From contig CAZPHU010000162.1 of the NCBI GenBank assembly GCA_964586285.1, forward strand, positions 1-6,462: a DNA stretch of 6,462 nt, written 5' to 3'. A program made the translations under genes and the position numbers. Below the pieces are notes generated by a model. The model was not told where the DNA came from. It ran no database searches and worked only from the letters and a program-made list of their open reading frames with translations. This document shows positions 1 to 6,362 of the stretch, piece by piece. The DNA comes from CAZPHU01 sp964586285 (GTDB lineage Bacteria; Fibrobacterota; Chitinivibrionia; Chitinivibrionales; CAYFVL01). Numbering within the stretch: the stretch's first letter is position 1; each line of letters opens with the position of its first letter.

Positions 1-357
1 TTTACTATCACGGCAAAGGGATTTCCTGCCGGCATGATGCATCTGCAGCATGTGCCCGGTGCTTACGGGATATATGAACTGGCGATGGATAAACGGGTTA
101 TTTACATACACACGATCTCCGACACGGTTGATCTTCCTGAGTCGGTCCAGTCGCTTCAAAACGTTCCGGCCCATCTGACCGTGCCTATTGCCTGCGCAAA
201 ATTTACAGTGCCCCAGGAATTGATTTACGCGTTTTGGCCTTCGGGGAAGGATACCACTATACCTTTGCCTGTATGGGGCCATCCGGTATCGAGCCAGGCC
301 CCACGGGGGCCCAGGATTATTCGCGACCGCTCTACCTCCGGGTTGTTGTCGAAATAA
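1..357 (+). CDS. 3' part of an uncharacterised protein with a degenerate GIY-YIG-like segment (left-truncated)
   Basis: This frame is open from base 1 to the TAA at 355-357, so the gene probably starts left of the window. The tandem ATGs at 34 and 37 have no Shine-Dalgarno before them. I judge it coding because second codon positions are poor in G and the residue mix is normal, while the opposite-strand reading of 1-282 is rich in Arg, His and Cys like an antisense shadow. The stretch AYGIYEL followed about ten residues later by VIYIHTISD and then DL resembles the start of a GIY-YIG nuclease domain (GIY..., YIG..., then an Arg helix). However, the Gly after YI is His here and the expected catalytic Arg is not visible, so any such domain would be inactive or the match is chance. 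The last 133 bases lie antisense to the end of the long minus-strand gene. Its Pro/Arg-rich tail there may be an extension that is not conserved. Family assignment is weak; existence of the gene is moderately supported. Confidence 0.42.
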   Translation, partial: FTITAKGFPAGMMHLQHVPGAYGIYELAMDKRVIYIHTISDTVDLPESVQSLQNVPAHLTVPIACAKFTVPQELIYAFWPSGKDTTIPLPVWGHPVSSQAPRGPRIIRDRSTSGLLSK

Positions 358-3329
358 GCCGGGATCGATTTGTCCTCCACTACTCCGTTCATCGAAGCAA
401 ACAGCAACACCGGCTCTTCCACAGTGTCGGGACGGGCACAGGGGACATCACGAATCACATCTCCACGCGACCCGCTCACCGCGGTCAGACCGTCGGGGTT
501 CCACTGAGCAAAGCTGTAGTAAGTTCTTCCCCTGTCATGTAAATTCTGGTACTGATGAAGCTCACAGGCATCGAAACTAAGCCTCAGGTACTCCACCAGT
601 TGTTTGAATCGGGCGGTATGGATAAGATTTCGCACATAGCGCTCTGAAACCGACAACGCCGAGGCCGTCTCACGAATGGGGTCCCTCATCAAGTAACCGT
701 AAGCGCTTCTTATAAAGTTGATCGCCGCAAGATGGTTTATGTAGCCTCGGTGAGCCTTGGGAAGACGAATCTTTTGCGGATAGTGCCTGTCAAGCGGCTC
801 CATGGTACCGTCCACCACAATCAGTATACGATCCTTATGCTGCGTTCCATAGTTTCCGGCTGTGCTGAACAGGTGAGGCTTTACAGGAAAAAGTGAATCG
901 TGTCGCAGCGCAAATTCGCTTATGTTTACATCATCACAGAAACGCGACGATATGCCCGCAAGCGACACCTGTATTCCCAGGTCGTAAATCCGATCAATGA
1001 CAGGCGACAGACAGAATAAACCGTAGGTGATATTGGGTATTACCCTGATCTCAACGTCCGGATGAAGGTCGCGAACCTGTTTGAGGAATTCAAGAAATTT
1101 CTCCGTCTCCTCTATTTGCCGCGCATACATGTCGGTAACCCTGGGACCCATCACGGTTTGCATGTCCGGATGTTGCGAAAGTGAGGGCCAGGAGCCGTTG
1201 CCGGCTGTCTTTCTTTTTAAAGATTGGATCGCCTCAATATAACGCAGCCAGACTCGGGTGATAGACGGGCGGTGAATGGATTCCTTACCGTAGCGATAAA
1301 TATGAGCAAAGGTCGAAAACTGTACATGACAGTCGAGCTTGTCGAACGGATCGAAAGTCGTCTCACCAAGTGATACCCGCGACCGACGACTCATTAGAAG
1401 ATTGTTGACATTCTCCGATACCGAACCGGATTCCCTATTCATAATAGTGTCAAGAATATGATCGGTCACATATATTCCGTGCTTGGTACATTCGAGGAAA
1501 ACCGAAAATGTATGCTTAATGCGTTTTTCCACGGATGTATCCTGATAGCTCTCGGATGAAAAATTCAACTCTTCACCCCGGAGAATCTTCTCTATCATCT
1601 CCGGCATACACTCCGACAAAGTAAAGGGAGCCGGTCTTACAAACCATTCTTTGAGAAGAAACGAGTCCCGTGTTACCGACAGCGTCGTATCCAAACGGGA
1701 AAGCAGCTGTGTTGGTTTAAATGAATGGTCATGCTCCCCGGAAAGCAACTGTCTAAGAACACCGTCATATACATGATAAGACCCTTCATCGGAAACCACA
1801 TTGTCATTGTAATATCCGGCTTCGAGGTGTGCATAACGAAGTAATTCGTCCATCCATGATAATCTTTTTCTTTTATTTTCAATGATGGAACTATCAATCT
1901 CAACCTTATCTTTGTCAATATTTTCTTTCAGGAAGTTTCTAATCTTATAAACGTCACGATAGGCGGTGTAAAGATCCTCACGCGCCCTTTGGAGATAATA
2001 CAAAGGGGACAGAACCGATAAGGAAACAAGAACAGAGGGCGATTCGGTTATTCGGTAATGGATCATCTGTACGATACGGATATACAGGATCGGCTCCATC
2101 GCCGAGGCTTCATCGAGGATTTCGGTTATCATCTCAATCGGTCCGACCCTGCCGACGGTTGTGTATGTGCGCAAACGCATTTGAAGATCCAGCTTATGCA
2201 GCGATTCCATCAGGAAATCACAGGCGTGAGAGCATCTAAAATCCTCTACAAATCTGAGAAGAAGGATTTGTGTTCGCTCATCGGCCTTTTCGTTTATATC
2301 AGCGAGCTTAGAAATTACCCATCCGTCACAGTAGCCGATCAGTCGCAACAGATGGATTCGATCCGGCGGTTTCAGTGACTCAAAAACCTCCGGGCTGTTT
2401 TTCACAAACTGAGCCGTAAGCTTTTTGTCCATCACGGCACAACAGTCAAGAAGCATTCTGCGTAGATCATATCGGTCGGTTTCTGTAAGTATCTCCTGGA
2501 GTCTGACAATTATTGCTCTACCACTGGAAACGATTATTGCCCGAAGAGGCGTCTGAAAATCCATTGGAACGCGACCGCCAAATTCGCCTAATATTTTATC
2601 CAGCAGTGTTTTCACGCTTTCAGGCTCGATCCGTCGCCGACAGAAAAATGAGCGCAGCACCGAAACCCAGAGCCTGAGCCGGTCGCGGCCGCTAAGGGAT
2701 GTAACCTTCTCTACTATATCCAACAACACATCCTCAACCCACTGATACGGCACCCAGCATAAAAACGAGATTACCCGGGCAAGCCGCCTCAGGCTCTCAT
2801 GCCTCGCTAAATCATCATCATCGGCCCTTTCAAAGGATTGATACACCTCGGTCAAGATATCATGCAGCCTGCACATAAGCTGCCACTGTGAGGCGCGCGC
2901 TACGATTACCCGCGCAGCCACCCGCGGCATATCCGGGTCGGCGTGCCAGACACCACCAAGCCAGTAACGCTCAAGCAATTCATTCCATCTCACCGGCTGA
3001 TTATCAAACACCCCTCGAAGCAGGTTGTAGCGGTGACGGAGCAGAAAAATGGGTATGTCCTGAAGCAAAGCGCTAAGCGCTGCCCGATGCTTTTCGGGGG
3101 CACTTTTGATCAGTGTCCCGCTTCGCAGATCAACCGGATGGTTGTATTCCATGCTCTTGAGGATACGTGCGGTGAAAGTCTCAACCTGAGTGATCAGTTC
3201 ATCGCAAAGGTTGGATCGCGCGAATATTTTCAGGTTTTCGAGAGGGTTTTCATTCTCATCGAATCCGACTACGCTAAGGCCGGGAAATTCCCTGCTTTCT
3301 GAAGGATTGAAATGATACAGCTGTTCCAT
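225..3329 (-). CDS. Very large uncharacterised protein (1034 aa), helical-repeat N-terminal half and HTH-like C-terminal region
   Basis: I do not recognise this family. The ATG at 3329 is the first possible start, because an in-frame TAG lies nine codons upstream; the Shine-Dalgarno is weak. There is no signal peptide and no clear membrane segment, so it is probably cytoplasmic. Residues about 80-450 are almost wholly amphipathic helices in loose repeats (for example DRIHLLRLIGYCDGWVI, then ERTQILLLRFVEDF), suggesting a HEAT/ARM-type solenoid. Residues about 450-650 are charged and helical. From about 755 the character changes to alternating strands and helices: RVIPNITYGLF (762-772), ILIVVDGT (835-842), KAHRGYINHLAAIN (858-871), then a segment at 884-905 (ETASALSVSERYVRNLI) shaped like a helix-turn-helix. 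A G-rich GWPHTGKG near the end is not a valid Walker A motif. The gene stands alone: a converging gene overlaps its 3' end and its 5' neighbour is divergent. Inference: a scaffold or protein- or nucleic-acid-binding protein; no enzyme activity can be assigned. Confidence 0.85.
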   Translation of the reverse strand: MEQLYHFNPSESREFPGLSVVGFDENENPLENLKIFARSNLCDELITQVETFTARILKSMEYNHPVDLRSGTLIKSAPEKHRAALSALLQDIPIFLLRHRYNLLRGVFDNQPVRWNELLERYWLGGVWHADPDMPRVAARVIVARASQWQLMCRLHDILTEVYQSFERADDDDLARHESLRRLARVISFLCWVPYQWVEDVLLDIVEKVTSLSGRDRLRLWVSVLRSFFCRRRIEPESVKTLLDKILGEFGGRVPMDFQTPLRAIIVSSGRAIIVRLQEILTETDRYDLRRMLLDCCAVMDKKLTAQFVKNSPEVFESLKPPDRIHLLRLIGYCDGWVISKLADINEKADERTQILLLRFVEDFRCSHACDFLMESLHKLDLQMRLRTYTTVGRVGPIEMITEILDEASAMEPILYIRIVQMIHYRITESPSVLVSLSVLSPLYYLQRAREDLYTAYRDVYKIRNFLKENIDKDKVEIDSSIIENKRKRLSWMDELLRYAHLEAGYYNDNVVSDEGSYHVYDGVLRQLLSGEHDHSFKPTQLLSRLDTTLSVTRDSFLLKEWFVRPAPFTLSECMPEMIEKILRGEELNFSSESYQDTSVEKRIKHTFSVFLECTKHGIYVTDHILDTIMNRESGSVSENVNNLLMSRRSRVSLGETTFDPFDKLDCHVQFSTFAHIYRYGKESIHRPSITRVWLRYIEAIQSLKRKTAGNGSWPSLSQHPDMQTVMGPRVTDMYARQIEETEKFLEFLKQVRDLHPDVEIRVIPNITYGLFCLSPVIDRIYDLGIQVSLAGISSRFCDDVNISEFALRHDSLFPVKPHLFSTAGNYGTQHKDRILIVVDGTMEPLDRHYPQKIRLPKAHRGYINHLAAINFIRSAYGYLMRDPIRETASALSVSERYVRNLIHTARFKQLVEYLRLSFDACELHQYQNLHDRGRTYYSFAQWNPDGLTAVSGSRGDVIRDVPCARPDTVEEPVLLFASMNGVVEDKSIPAYFDNNPEVERSRIILGPRGAWLDTGWPHTGKGIVVSFPEGQNA

Positions 3330-3521
3330 AAACGTAACTCGTGGTTTTGATATCTAAAGAAACATTGGAACAGGGTCATTTGCATATACCATGCCGGCCT
3401 GTTTATATTGATTTAAACATGGTCGTATCATCTGGACGGGAGAAAGCCTCCAACACAGGGCCTATCCTTTATGGAAGGAAAACTATCTGATCCATCAGAG
3501 ACGCCCAAATTCCCTGCTTTC
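3285..3521. repeat. 15-bp exact direct repeat AAATTCCCTGCTTTC (3285-3299 and 3507-3521)
   Basis: The first copy lies in codons 11-15 of the long minus-strand gene (ESREF). The second lies in its upstream non-coding DNA, 222 bp away. Read on the minus strand, the second copy also gives ESREF, preceded by a Phe/Pro-rich stretch and followed by Gly and a quick stop. A 13/15 match in opposite orientation, GAAACCAGGGAATTC, sits on the plus strand at 3683-3697. Chance recurrence of an exact 15-mer in a window this size is unlikely but not negligible. It could be a partial duplication of the gene start or a shared binding site. Confidence 0.5.
3400..3419. promoter_or_regulatory. 20-bp palindrome TGTTTA-N8-TAAACA, candidate operator
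   Basis: Two perfect 6-bp arms, TGTTTA (3400-3405) and TAAACA (3414-3419), flank an AT-rich 8-bp spacer. The size and symmetry fit a binding site for a dimeric regulator. It lies about 70 bp upstream of the long minus-strand gene and almost 400 bp upstream of the TIGR02147-type gene, so if functional it more likely serves the former. No regulator can be named from the motif, and AT-rich palindromes of this length do arise by chance. Confidence 0.3.
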
Positions 3522-3529
3522 CCAGGGAA
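3439..3529. repeat. Cluster of four short inverted repeats, possible structured element
   Basis: Four potential hairpins follow one another: GGAG/CTCC (3439-3451), TCCTT/AAGGA (3465-3479), TCTGAT-CC-ATCAGA (3486-3499) and TTCCCTG/CAGGGAA with a 6-base loop (3510-3529). None is followed by a T-run on either strand, so they do not look like intrinsic terminators. The last one contains part of the 15-bp direct repeat. They may be operators, a folded untranslated leader, or remnants of a small mobile repeat. Individually the stems are short. Confidence 0.35.
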
Positions 3530-3583
3530 GCGGTGGAAAAAACCATAGAGCATTTCCTGTCGCAAGCATAGAATCAAAAGAGG

Positions 3584-3778
3584 ATGCGTCCCAAAATCAC
3601 CAAACCTCGGCTAAAAGAAATCGCAGGAGTGAGTCGAGTAGTATTTTATCTAAGTACGGCCCAGCCGGAGAATGATGAGTCTGAAACCAGGGAATTCGGA
3701 AACAGCACATAGACAGACTTTACGGCAAAAAAACGTGCTTTTATCAAAAAGGCCAATTATGGTTCTCAGGCACTAACC
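3584..3778 (+). pseudogene. Relic of a LacI-type regulator N-terminal DNA-binding domain
   Basis: An ATG at 3584, just after an in-frame TAG at 3569, opens a 42-codon frame ending in TAG at 3710-3712. It reads MRPKITKPRLKEIAGVSR, then VVFYLSTAQPEN and SETREF. LacI-family headpieces typically run TLKDIAxxAGVSxxTVSRVLN...SEETRE, so this looks like that helix-turn-helix with about three residues missing between LKEIA and GVS and a damaged second helix. After the stop the same frame continues with KKRAFIKKANYGSQALT, which resembles the next LacI element (RVLxAIKELNYRPNALARSL, third helix and hinge helix), although the spacing from ETRE is about ten residues too long. No ligand-binding domain follows. 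The match was made by eye; the sequence could instead be a short real ORF or coincidence. The AAAAGAGG before the ATG abuts it too closely to act as a normal Shine-Dalgarno. Confidence 0.38.
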
Positions 3779-3815
3779 GAGCAACCGAAAGACCGAGCAA
3801 ACGAGAAACCGTGAA
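3776..3815 (+). repeat. Five-unit 8-bp tandem repeat (consensus ACCGAGMA) ending in the start codon
   Basis: From 3776 the sequence keeps an exact 8-bp period for five units. Units 1 (3776-3783) and 3 (3792-3799) are identical ACCGAGCA. Unit 2 ends AAAG instead of AGCA, unit 4 begins AACG, and unit 5 (3808-3815) is ACCGTGAA. The GTG start codon of the TIGR02147-type gene is inside unit 5, created by a single A-to-T difference from consensus. The repeat therefore occupies the whole ribosome-binding region and replaces any recognisable Shine-Dalgarno. Confidence 0.65.
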
Positions 3816-4638
3816 CATTTACGACTATACCGACTACCGGAAATTTCTTTACGACTACTACCTTCAGCAAAAGGCTGAGCATCGGCATTTTACCCTTCGG
3901 TACATCGCAAAGGAAGTCGGGTTTCGATCGGCAAGCTTCTTCAGTCAGCTTATTAACGGTAAAAGCAACATCTCACTAAAGATGGCCCGCAGATTCAGCA
4001 CATTCATGAAGCTTAACCCGACCCAGGAGGAGTATTTCCAGACACTGATCTGCTACAATCAGGCCAAGACTCACGATGAGAAGAAGATTTTTTTCGAGAA
4101 GCTTACCGGGTTCAGGAATTCTCGCATCAAATGTATCGACTCCAAGTATTTCGAATTCTATGATAAGTGGTACTATACGGCGATTCGGGAGCTTCTTTAT
4201 ATCCATCCTTTCGACGGCAATTACAAGAAGCTGGGCAGGCTTTTGATACCTTCAATCGGTCTGTCTGAGGCGCAAAAGGCAATCAGACGGCTGGAGAAAT
4301 GGGGCCTGATTAAAAGAGGCGAAAATGGGTTGTTTTACCGCTCCGACAACCAAAATATCACCACCGGCTCCGATGCTCAGTCTTTTTATATAAACAACTA
4401 TCAGCAGGCGATTTTGAAGCTTGCCGGTGATGCGCTTGACAACATCCCGCGAGATCAGAGACAGTTTTCGACTCTGACCATGAGTTTGTCGCCAAAAGGG
4501 TATGAGAAATTCAAAGACGAGTTGCAGCTGTTTCGGCGCAGGCTTCTGGAGATAGCCCAAGAGGATTCGTCCGAGGATAGAGTTTATCAGCTCAACTTTC
4601 AGCTCTTCCCTTTGACAAAAAAGGCTAAGAGGGACTAA
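3811..4638 (+). CDS. TIGR02147/DUF4423 family protein, putative transcriptional regulator
   Basis: This 275-aa protein matches the TIGR02147 family (about 270 aa, expanded in Fibrobacter) along its full length. The N-terminus IYDYTDYRKFLYDYY is typical. Residues 28-60 (LRYIAKEVGFRSASFFSQLINGKSNIS, in order) form a helix-turn-helix-like region of the kind seen in XRE repressors. Residues about 85-145 are a helical linker. Residues 151-180 (AQKAIRRLEKWGLIKRGENG) look like a winged-helix module. The C-terminus carries the family signatures LTMSLSP (222-228) and VYQLNFQLFPLTK (258-270). There is no signal peptide, so it is cytoplasmic. GTG at 3811 is the forced start: no ATG, GTG or TTG occurs in frame back to the TGA at 3682. 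The Shine-Dalgarno is weak, being inside the 8-bp repeat. It is followed after one base by a lipoprotein gene, so co-expression is likely. DNA binding is inferred from the folds; the target and any ligand are unknown. Confidence 0.9.
   Translation: MNIYDYTDYRKFLYDYYLQQKAEHRHFTLRYIAKEVGFRSASFFSQLINGKSNISLKMARRFSTFMKLNPTQEEYFQTLICYNQAKTHDEKKIFFEKLTGFRNSRIKCIDSKYFEFYDKWYYTAIRELLYIHPFDGNYKKLGRLLIPSIGLSEAQKAIRRLEKWGLIKRGENGLFYRSDNQNITTGSDAQSFYINNYQQAILKLAGDALDNIPRDQRQFSTLTMSLSPKGYEKFKDELQLFRRRLLEIAQEDSSEDRVYQLNFQLFPLTKKAKRD
4627..4633 (+). promoter_or_regulatory. Shine-Dalgarno AAGAGGG of the lipoprotein gene
   Basis: This purine run lies inside the last codons of the regulator gene, six bases before the ATG at 4640. 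It fixes that ATG as the start and indicates translation from the same mRNA. It is clearly stronger than the initiation region of the upstream gene, so the lipoprotein may be made in excess of the regulator. Confidence 0.65.
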
Positions 4639-4639
4639 C

Positions 4640-6358
4640 ATGAAAAAACATTCTGTCTTACTCATGCTTCTGATAATCTCGCTGCTGGGGTGCTCTAATC
4701 AACAATCCGCCCAATCGGTACAAGGGCCCGGCTCCGAGACAATCGCCTTTGCGGGACAAGCCGTATACCCGTCGGGACAGCCCGCGTCGGGCGCAACGGT
4801 AACGGCACGCAAGCAAAACTACCTTTGCGCCATGCCGGATAAGCAAAAGCCCGGCGGCAATGATTTCGGCCAAACCGTTACCGACCACCAGGGGCGATTT
4901 TCTATCGATGTTTCCGACAGCGGCGTTTATTTCATAGAAATCGGCGACCACAACAGACAGGCCGGCCTAATAAGGTGCACGACATCCGCCGGAAGGCAAG
5001 CACTGCCCGAAAAGATGCTTACCCCAACCGGTACAATAAGTGGGAAAGTCCTTTCGGCAGGCATCGGGGCTCCGCTGTTTGTGAGGGTATACGGTATGGA
5101 GCGTCTGGTTGGAGTCGATTCGGTTGAAGGAACTTTTTCGATCGACGATATGCCCGAAGGGATCTTTGATTTGATAGTCACTTCCTCCGACACATCTGTG
5201 CAGCCACAAAGAATAGAGGGCCGAAGGGTTAAATCCGATTCGACAACAAACACGGGAACAATCGATATGGCCGCGGGTGTGGCTTTGGAGTATGTGCGGG
5301 AATTGACTCTAAACACTACTTTGACCGGAGCAGATATCTCCGAGGATGTAATTAATTTTCCTGTTTTAGTGCGTCTGACAAACGACAACTTCGCTTTCGA
5401 TCAGTCGGCATCCGACGGCAGTGATATACGCTTTACGAAATCCGACGGCACAGCTCTTAAGCACAGGATAGAGAGTTTCGATTCGGCACGGGAGAAGGCG
5501 CAGATATGGGTCAGAGCCGATACCGTTTATGCCGACAGTGAAACTCAGCTTATACGGATGCACTGGGGCGGTGCGCGGGCGGGAAGCGTCAAATCGGGCA
5601 ATGCCTTCGATACCGCGGCGGGATTTATGGGTGTATATCAGTTTGAATACGGCCCCCTGGACTCTTTACGCGATGCTACGCAAAACGGGTTTTGCGGTAT
5701 ACGCGGCGGATTGGAAATTCGGGAGAGTGTCGAGGGAATCATAGGCGCGGGGTTTGAGTTCGACGGAGTGTCGGATTATTTTACACTCCAAAACACGGCA
5801 ACGGGCAGACTCGATTTCCCCCAAGACGGCGCCTACACGATATCGGCATGGGTTTATCCCGATTCGCTTGATAATTCCTACCATACCATCTTGTCTAAAG
5901 GTGATCACCGCTACGGTATTCAGTTACATGTAACCAACACCTGGGAATTTTATCATTTCGAAAAATCCTCGGGATGGAATGCGGTACGCGTCCCGGCCCG
6001 CTCCAAAGAGTGGGCGCTTTTGACCGGAGTATACGAAAAAGGGAACATGTCTTTTTATTTAGACGGCGAGCTTGTCAGCCAAGAGATCGTTGTTCTCGAT
6101 CAGGAGGTTTCGGAAACCACTCATGATGTAAGTATCGGGAGAATGGCGGAGAATACGGCACGATTTTTCGACGGAAAGATGGACGAAATCCGTATCAGCA
6201 GTGTCGCCCGAAGCAGTGCCTGGATCAAGCTGTGCTACATGAACCAAAAGCCCCAGGATGCGTTGCTGGAGTTTGGTACGATCATGAGTAAGCAAAGAAA
6301 ATACGATGACTTTTCCTTTATGATGCAGTGTAGAGGAGATCAAACGGGCGGAAAATAA
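4640..6358 (+). CDS. Outer-membrane lipoprotein with CarboxypepD_reg-like, DUF2341 and LamG domains
   Basis: A 572-aa exported protein. Residues 1-18 (MKKHSVLLMLLIISLLGC) are a lipoprotein signal with lipobox LLGC; Cys18 would be lipidated, and Ser at +2 fits outer-membrane sorting. Residues about 33-125 and 130-210 look like two carboxypeptidase-regulatory / prealbumin-like beta sandwiches (AVYPSGQPASGATV ... TDHQGRFSIDV; GTISGKV ... GTFSIDDMPEGIFDLIV). Residues about 235-312 match DUF2341 (INFPVLVRL, SDIRFTKSDGTALKHRIESFD, IRMHWGG). Residues about 365-546 are a concanavalin/LamG fold (FEFDGVSDYF, YTISAWVYPDS, MSFYLDGELV, GKMDEIRISSVARSSAWI). LamG and DUF2341 modules commonly bind glycans or sit in surface proteins; no catalytic domain is visible. 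About 26 polar residues follow the LamG end. It is the second gene of a pair with the TIGR02147-type gene. A surface or periplasmic binding role is inferred; the ligand is unknown. Confidence 0.9.
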   Translation: MKKHSVLLMLLIISLLGCSNQQSAQSVQGPGSETIAFAGQAVYPSGQPASGATVTARKQNYLCAMPDKQKPGGNDFGQTVTDHQGRFSIDVSDSGVYFIEIGDHNRQAGLIRCTTSAGRQALPEKMLTPTGTISGKVLSAGIGAPLFVRVYGMERLVGVDSVEGTFSIDDMPEGIFDLIVTSSDTSVQPQRIEGRRVKSDSTTNTGTIDMAAGVALEYVRELTLNTTLTGADISEDVINFPVLVRLTNDNFAFDQSASDGSDIRFTKSDGTALKHRIESFDSAREKAQIWVRADTVYADSETQLIRMHWGGARAGSVKSGNAFDTAAGFMGVYQFEYGPLDSLRDATQNGFCGIRGGLEIRESVEGIIGAGFEFDGVSDYFTLQNTATGRLDFPQDGAYTISAWVYPDSLDNSYHTILSKGDHRYGIQLHVTNTWEFYHFEKSSGWNAVRVPARSKEWALLTGVYEKGNMSFYLDGELVSQEIVVLDQEVSETTHDVSIGRMAENTARFFDGKMDEIRISSVARSSAWIKLCYMNQKPQDALLEFGTIMSKQRKYDDFSFMMQCRGDQTGGK

Positions 6359-6362
6359 ATAG

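Larger units (their letters stand above)
3330..3810. other. 481-bp divergent intergenic region without an intact gene
   Basis: This stretch separates the start of the long minus-strand gene from the start of the TIGR02147-type gene, so promoters for both directions must lie here. The left half (3330-3580) has no open frame of meaningful length on either strand and holds a palindrome and several small hairpins. The right half (3584-3778) reads as a decayed LacI-type N-terminal domain, and the last 35 bases are an 8-bp-period repeat. No tRNA or transposon end was found. I could not pick a convincing -35/-10 pair for either gene. Confidence 0.7.

Noticed and set aside
1..282. Minus-strand open frame from 282 to the window edge, with a CxxC motif (GHCKFC)
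   Set aside because: It is rich in Arg, His and Cys as antisense readings of coding DNA tend to be, lacks a good ribosome-binding site, and the opposite strand has the more protein-like composition. It cannot be fully excluded.
225..290. GWPHTGKG as a Walker A (P-loop) motif at the end of the long protein
   Set aside because: The Ser/Thr after Lys is Gly, there is no Walker B partner, and a P-loop 11 residues from the C-terminus makes no structural sense.
234..542. Plus-strand ORF of 102 codons
   Set aside because: It lies antisense to the end of the long minus-strand gene and has an atypical composition; treated as a shadow.
2058..3302. Several plus-strand ORFs of 62 to 119 codons
   Set aside because: All lie antisense within the intact 1034-aa gene, have no ribosome-binding site or recognisable domain, and look like shadows.
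3419..3490. Plus-strand 23-codon ORF starting ATGGTCGTA
   Set aside because: It is very short, has no ribosome-binding site, and matches nothing recognisable.
3721..3745. T-run on the minus strand (complement of 3727-3733) as an intrinsic terminator
   Set aside because: No GC-rich stem precedes the T-run on that strand and no gene on that strand ends there.
4927..5388. Minus-strand ORF of 153 codons
   Set aside because: It is fully antisense to the lipoprotein gene, is Ser/Thr/Pro/Val-rich as expected from the reverse of that reading frame, and shows no domain.
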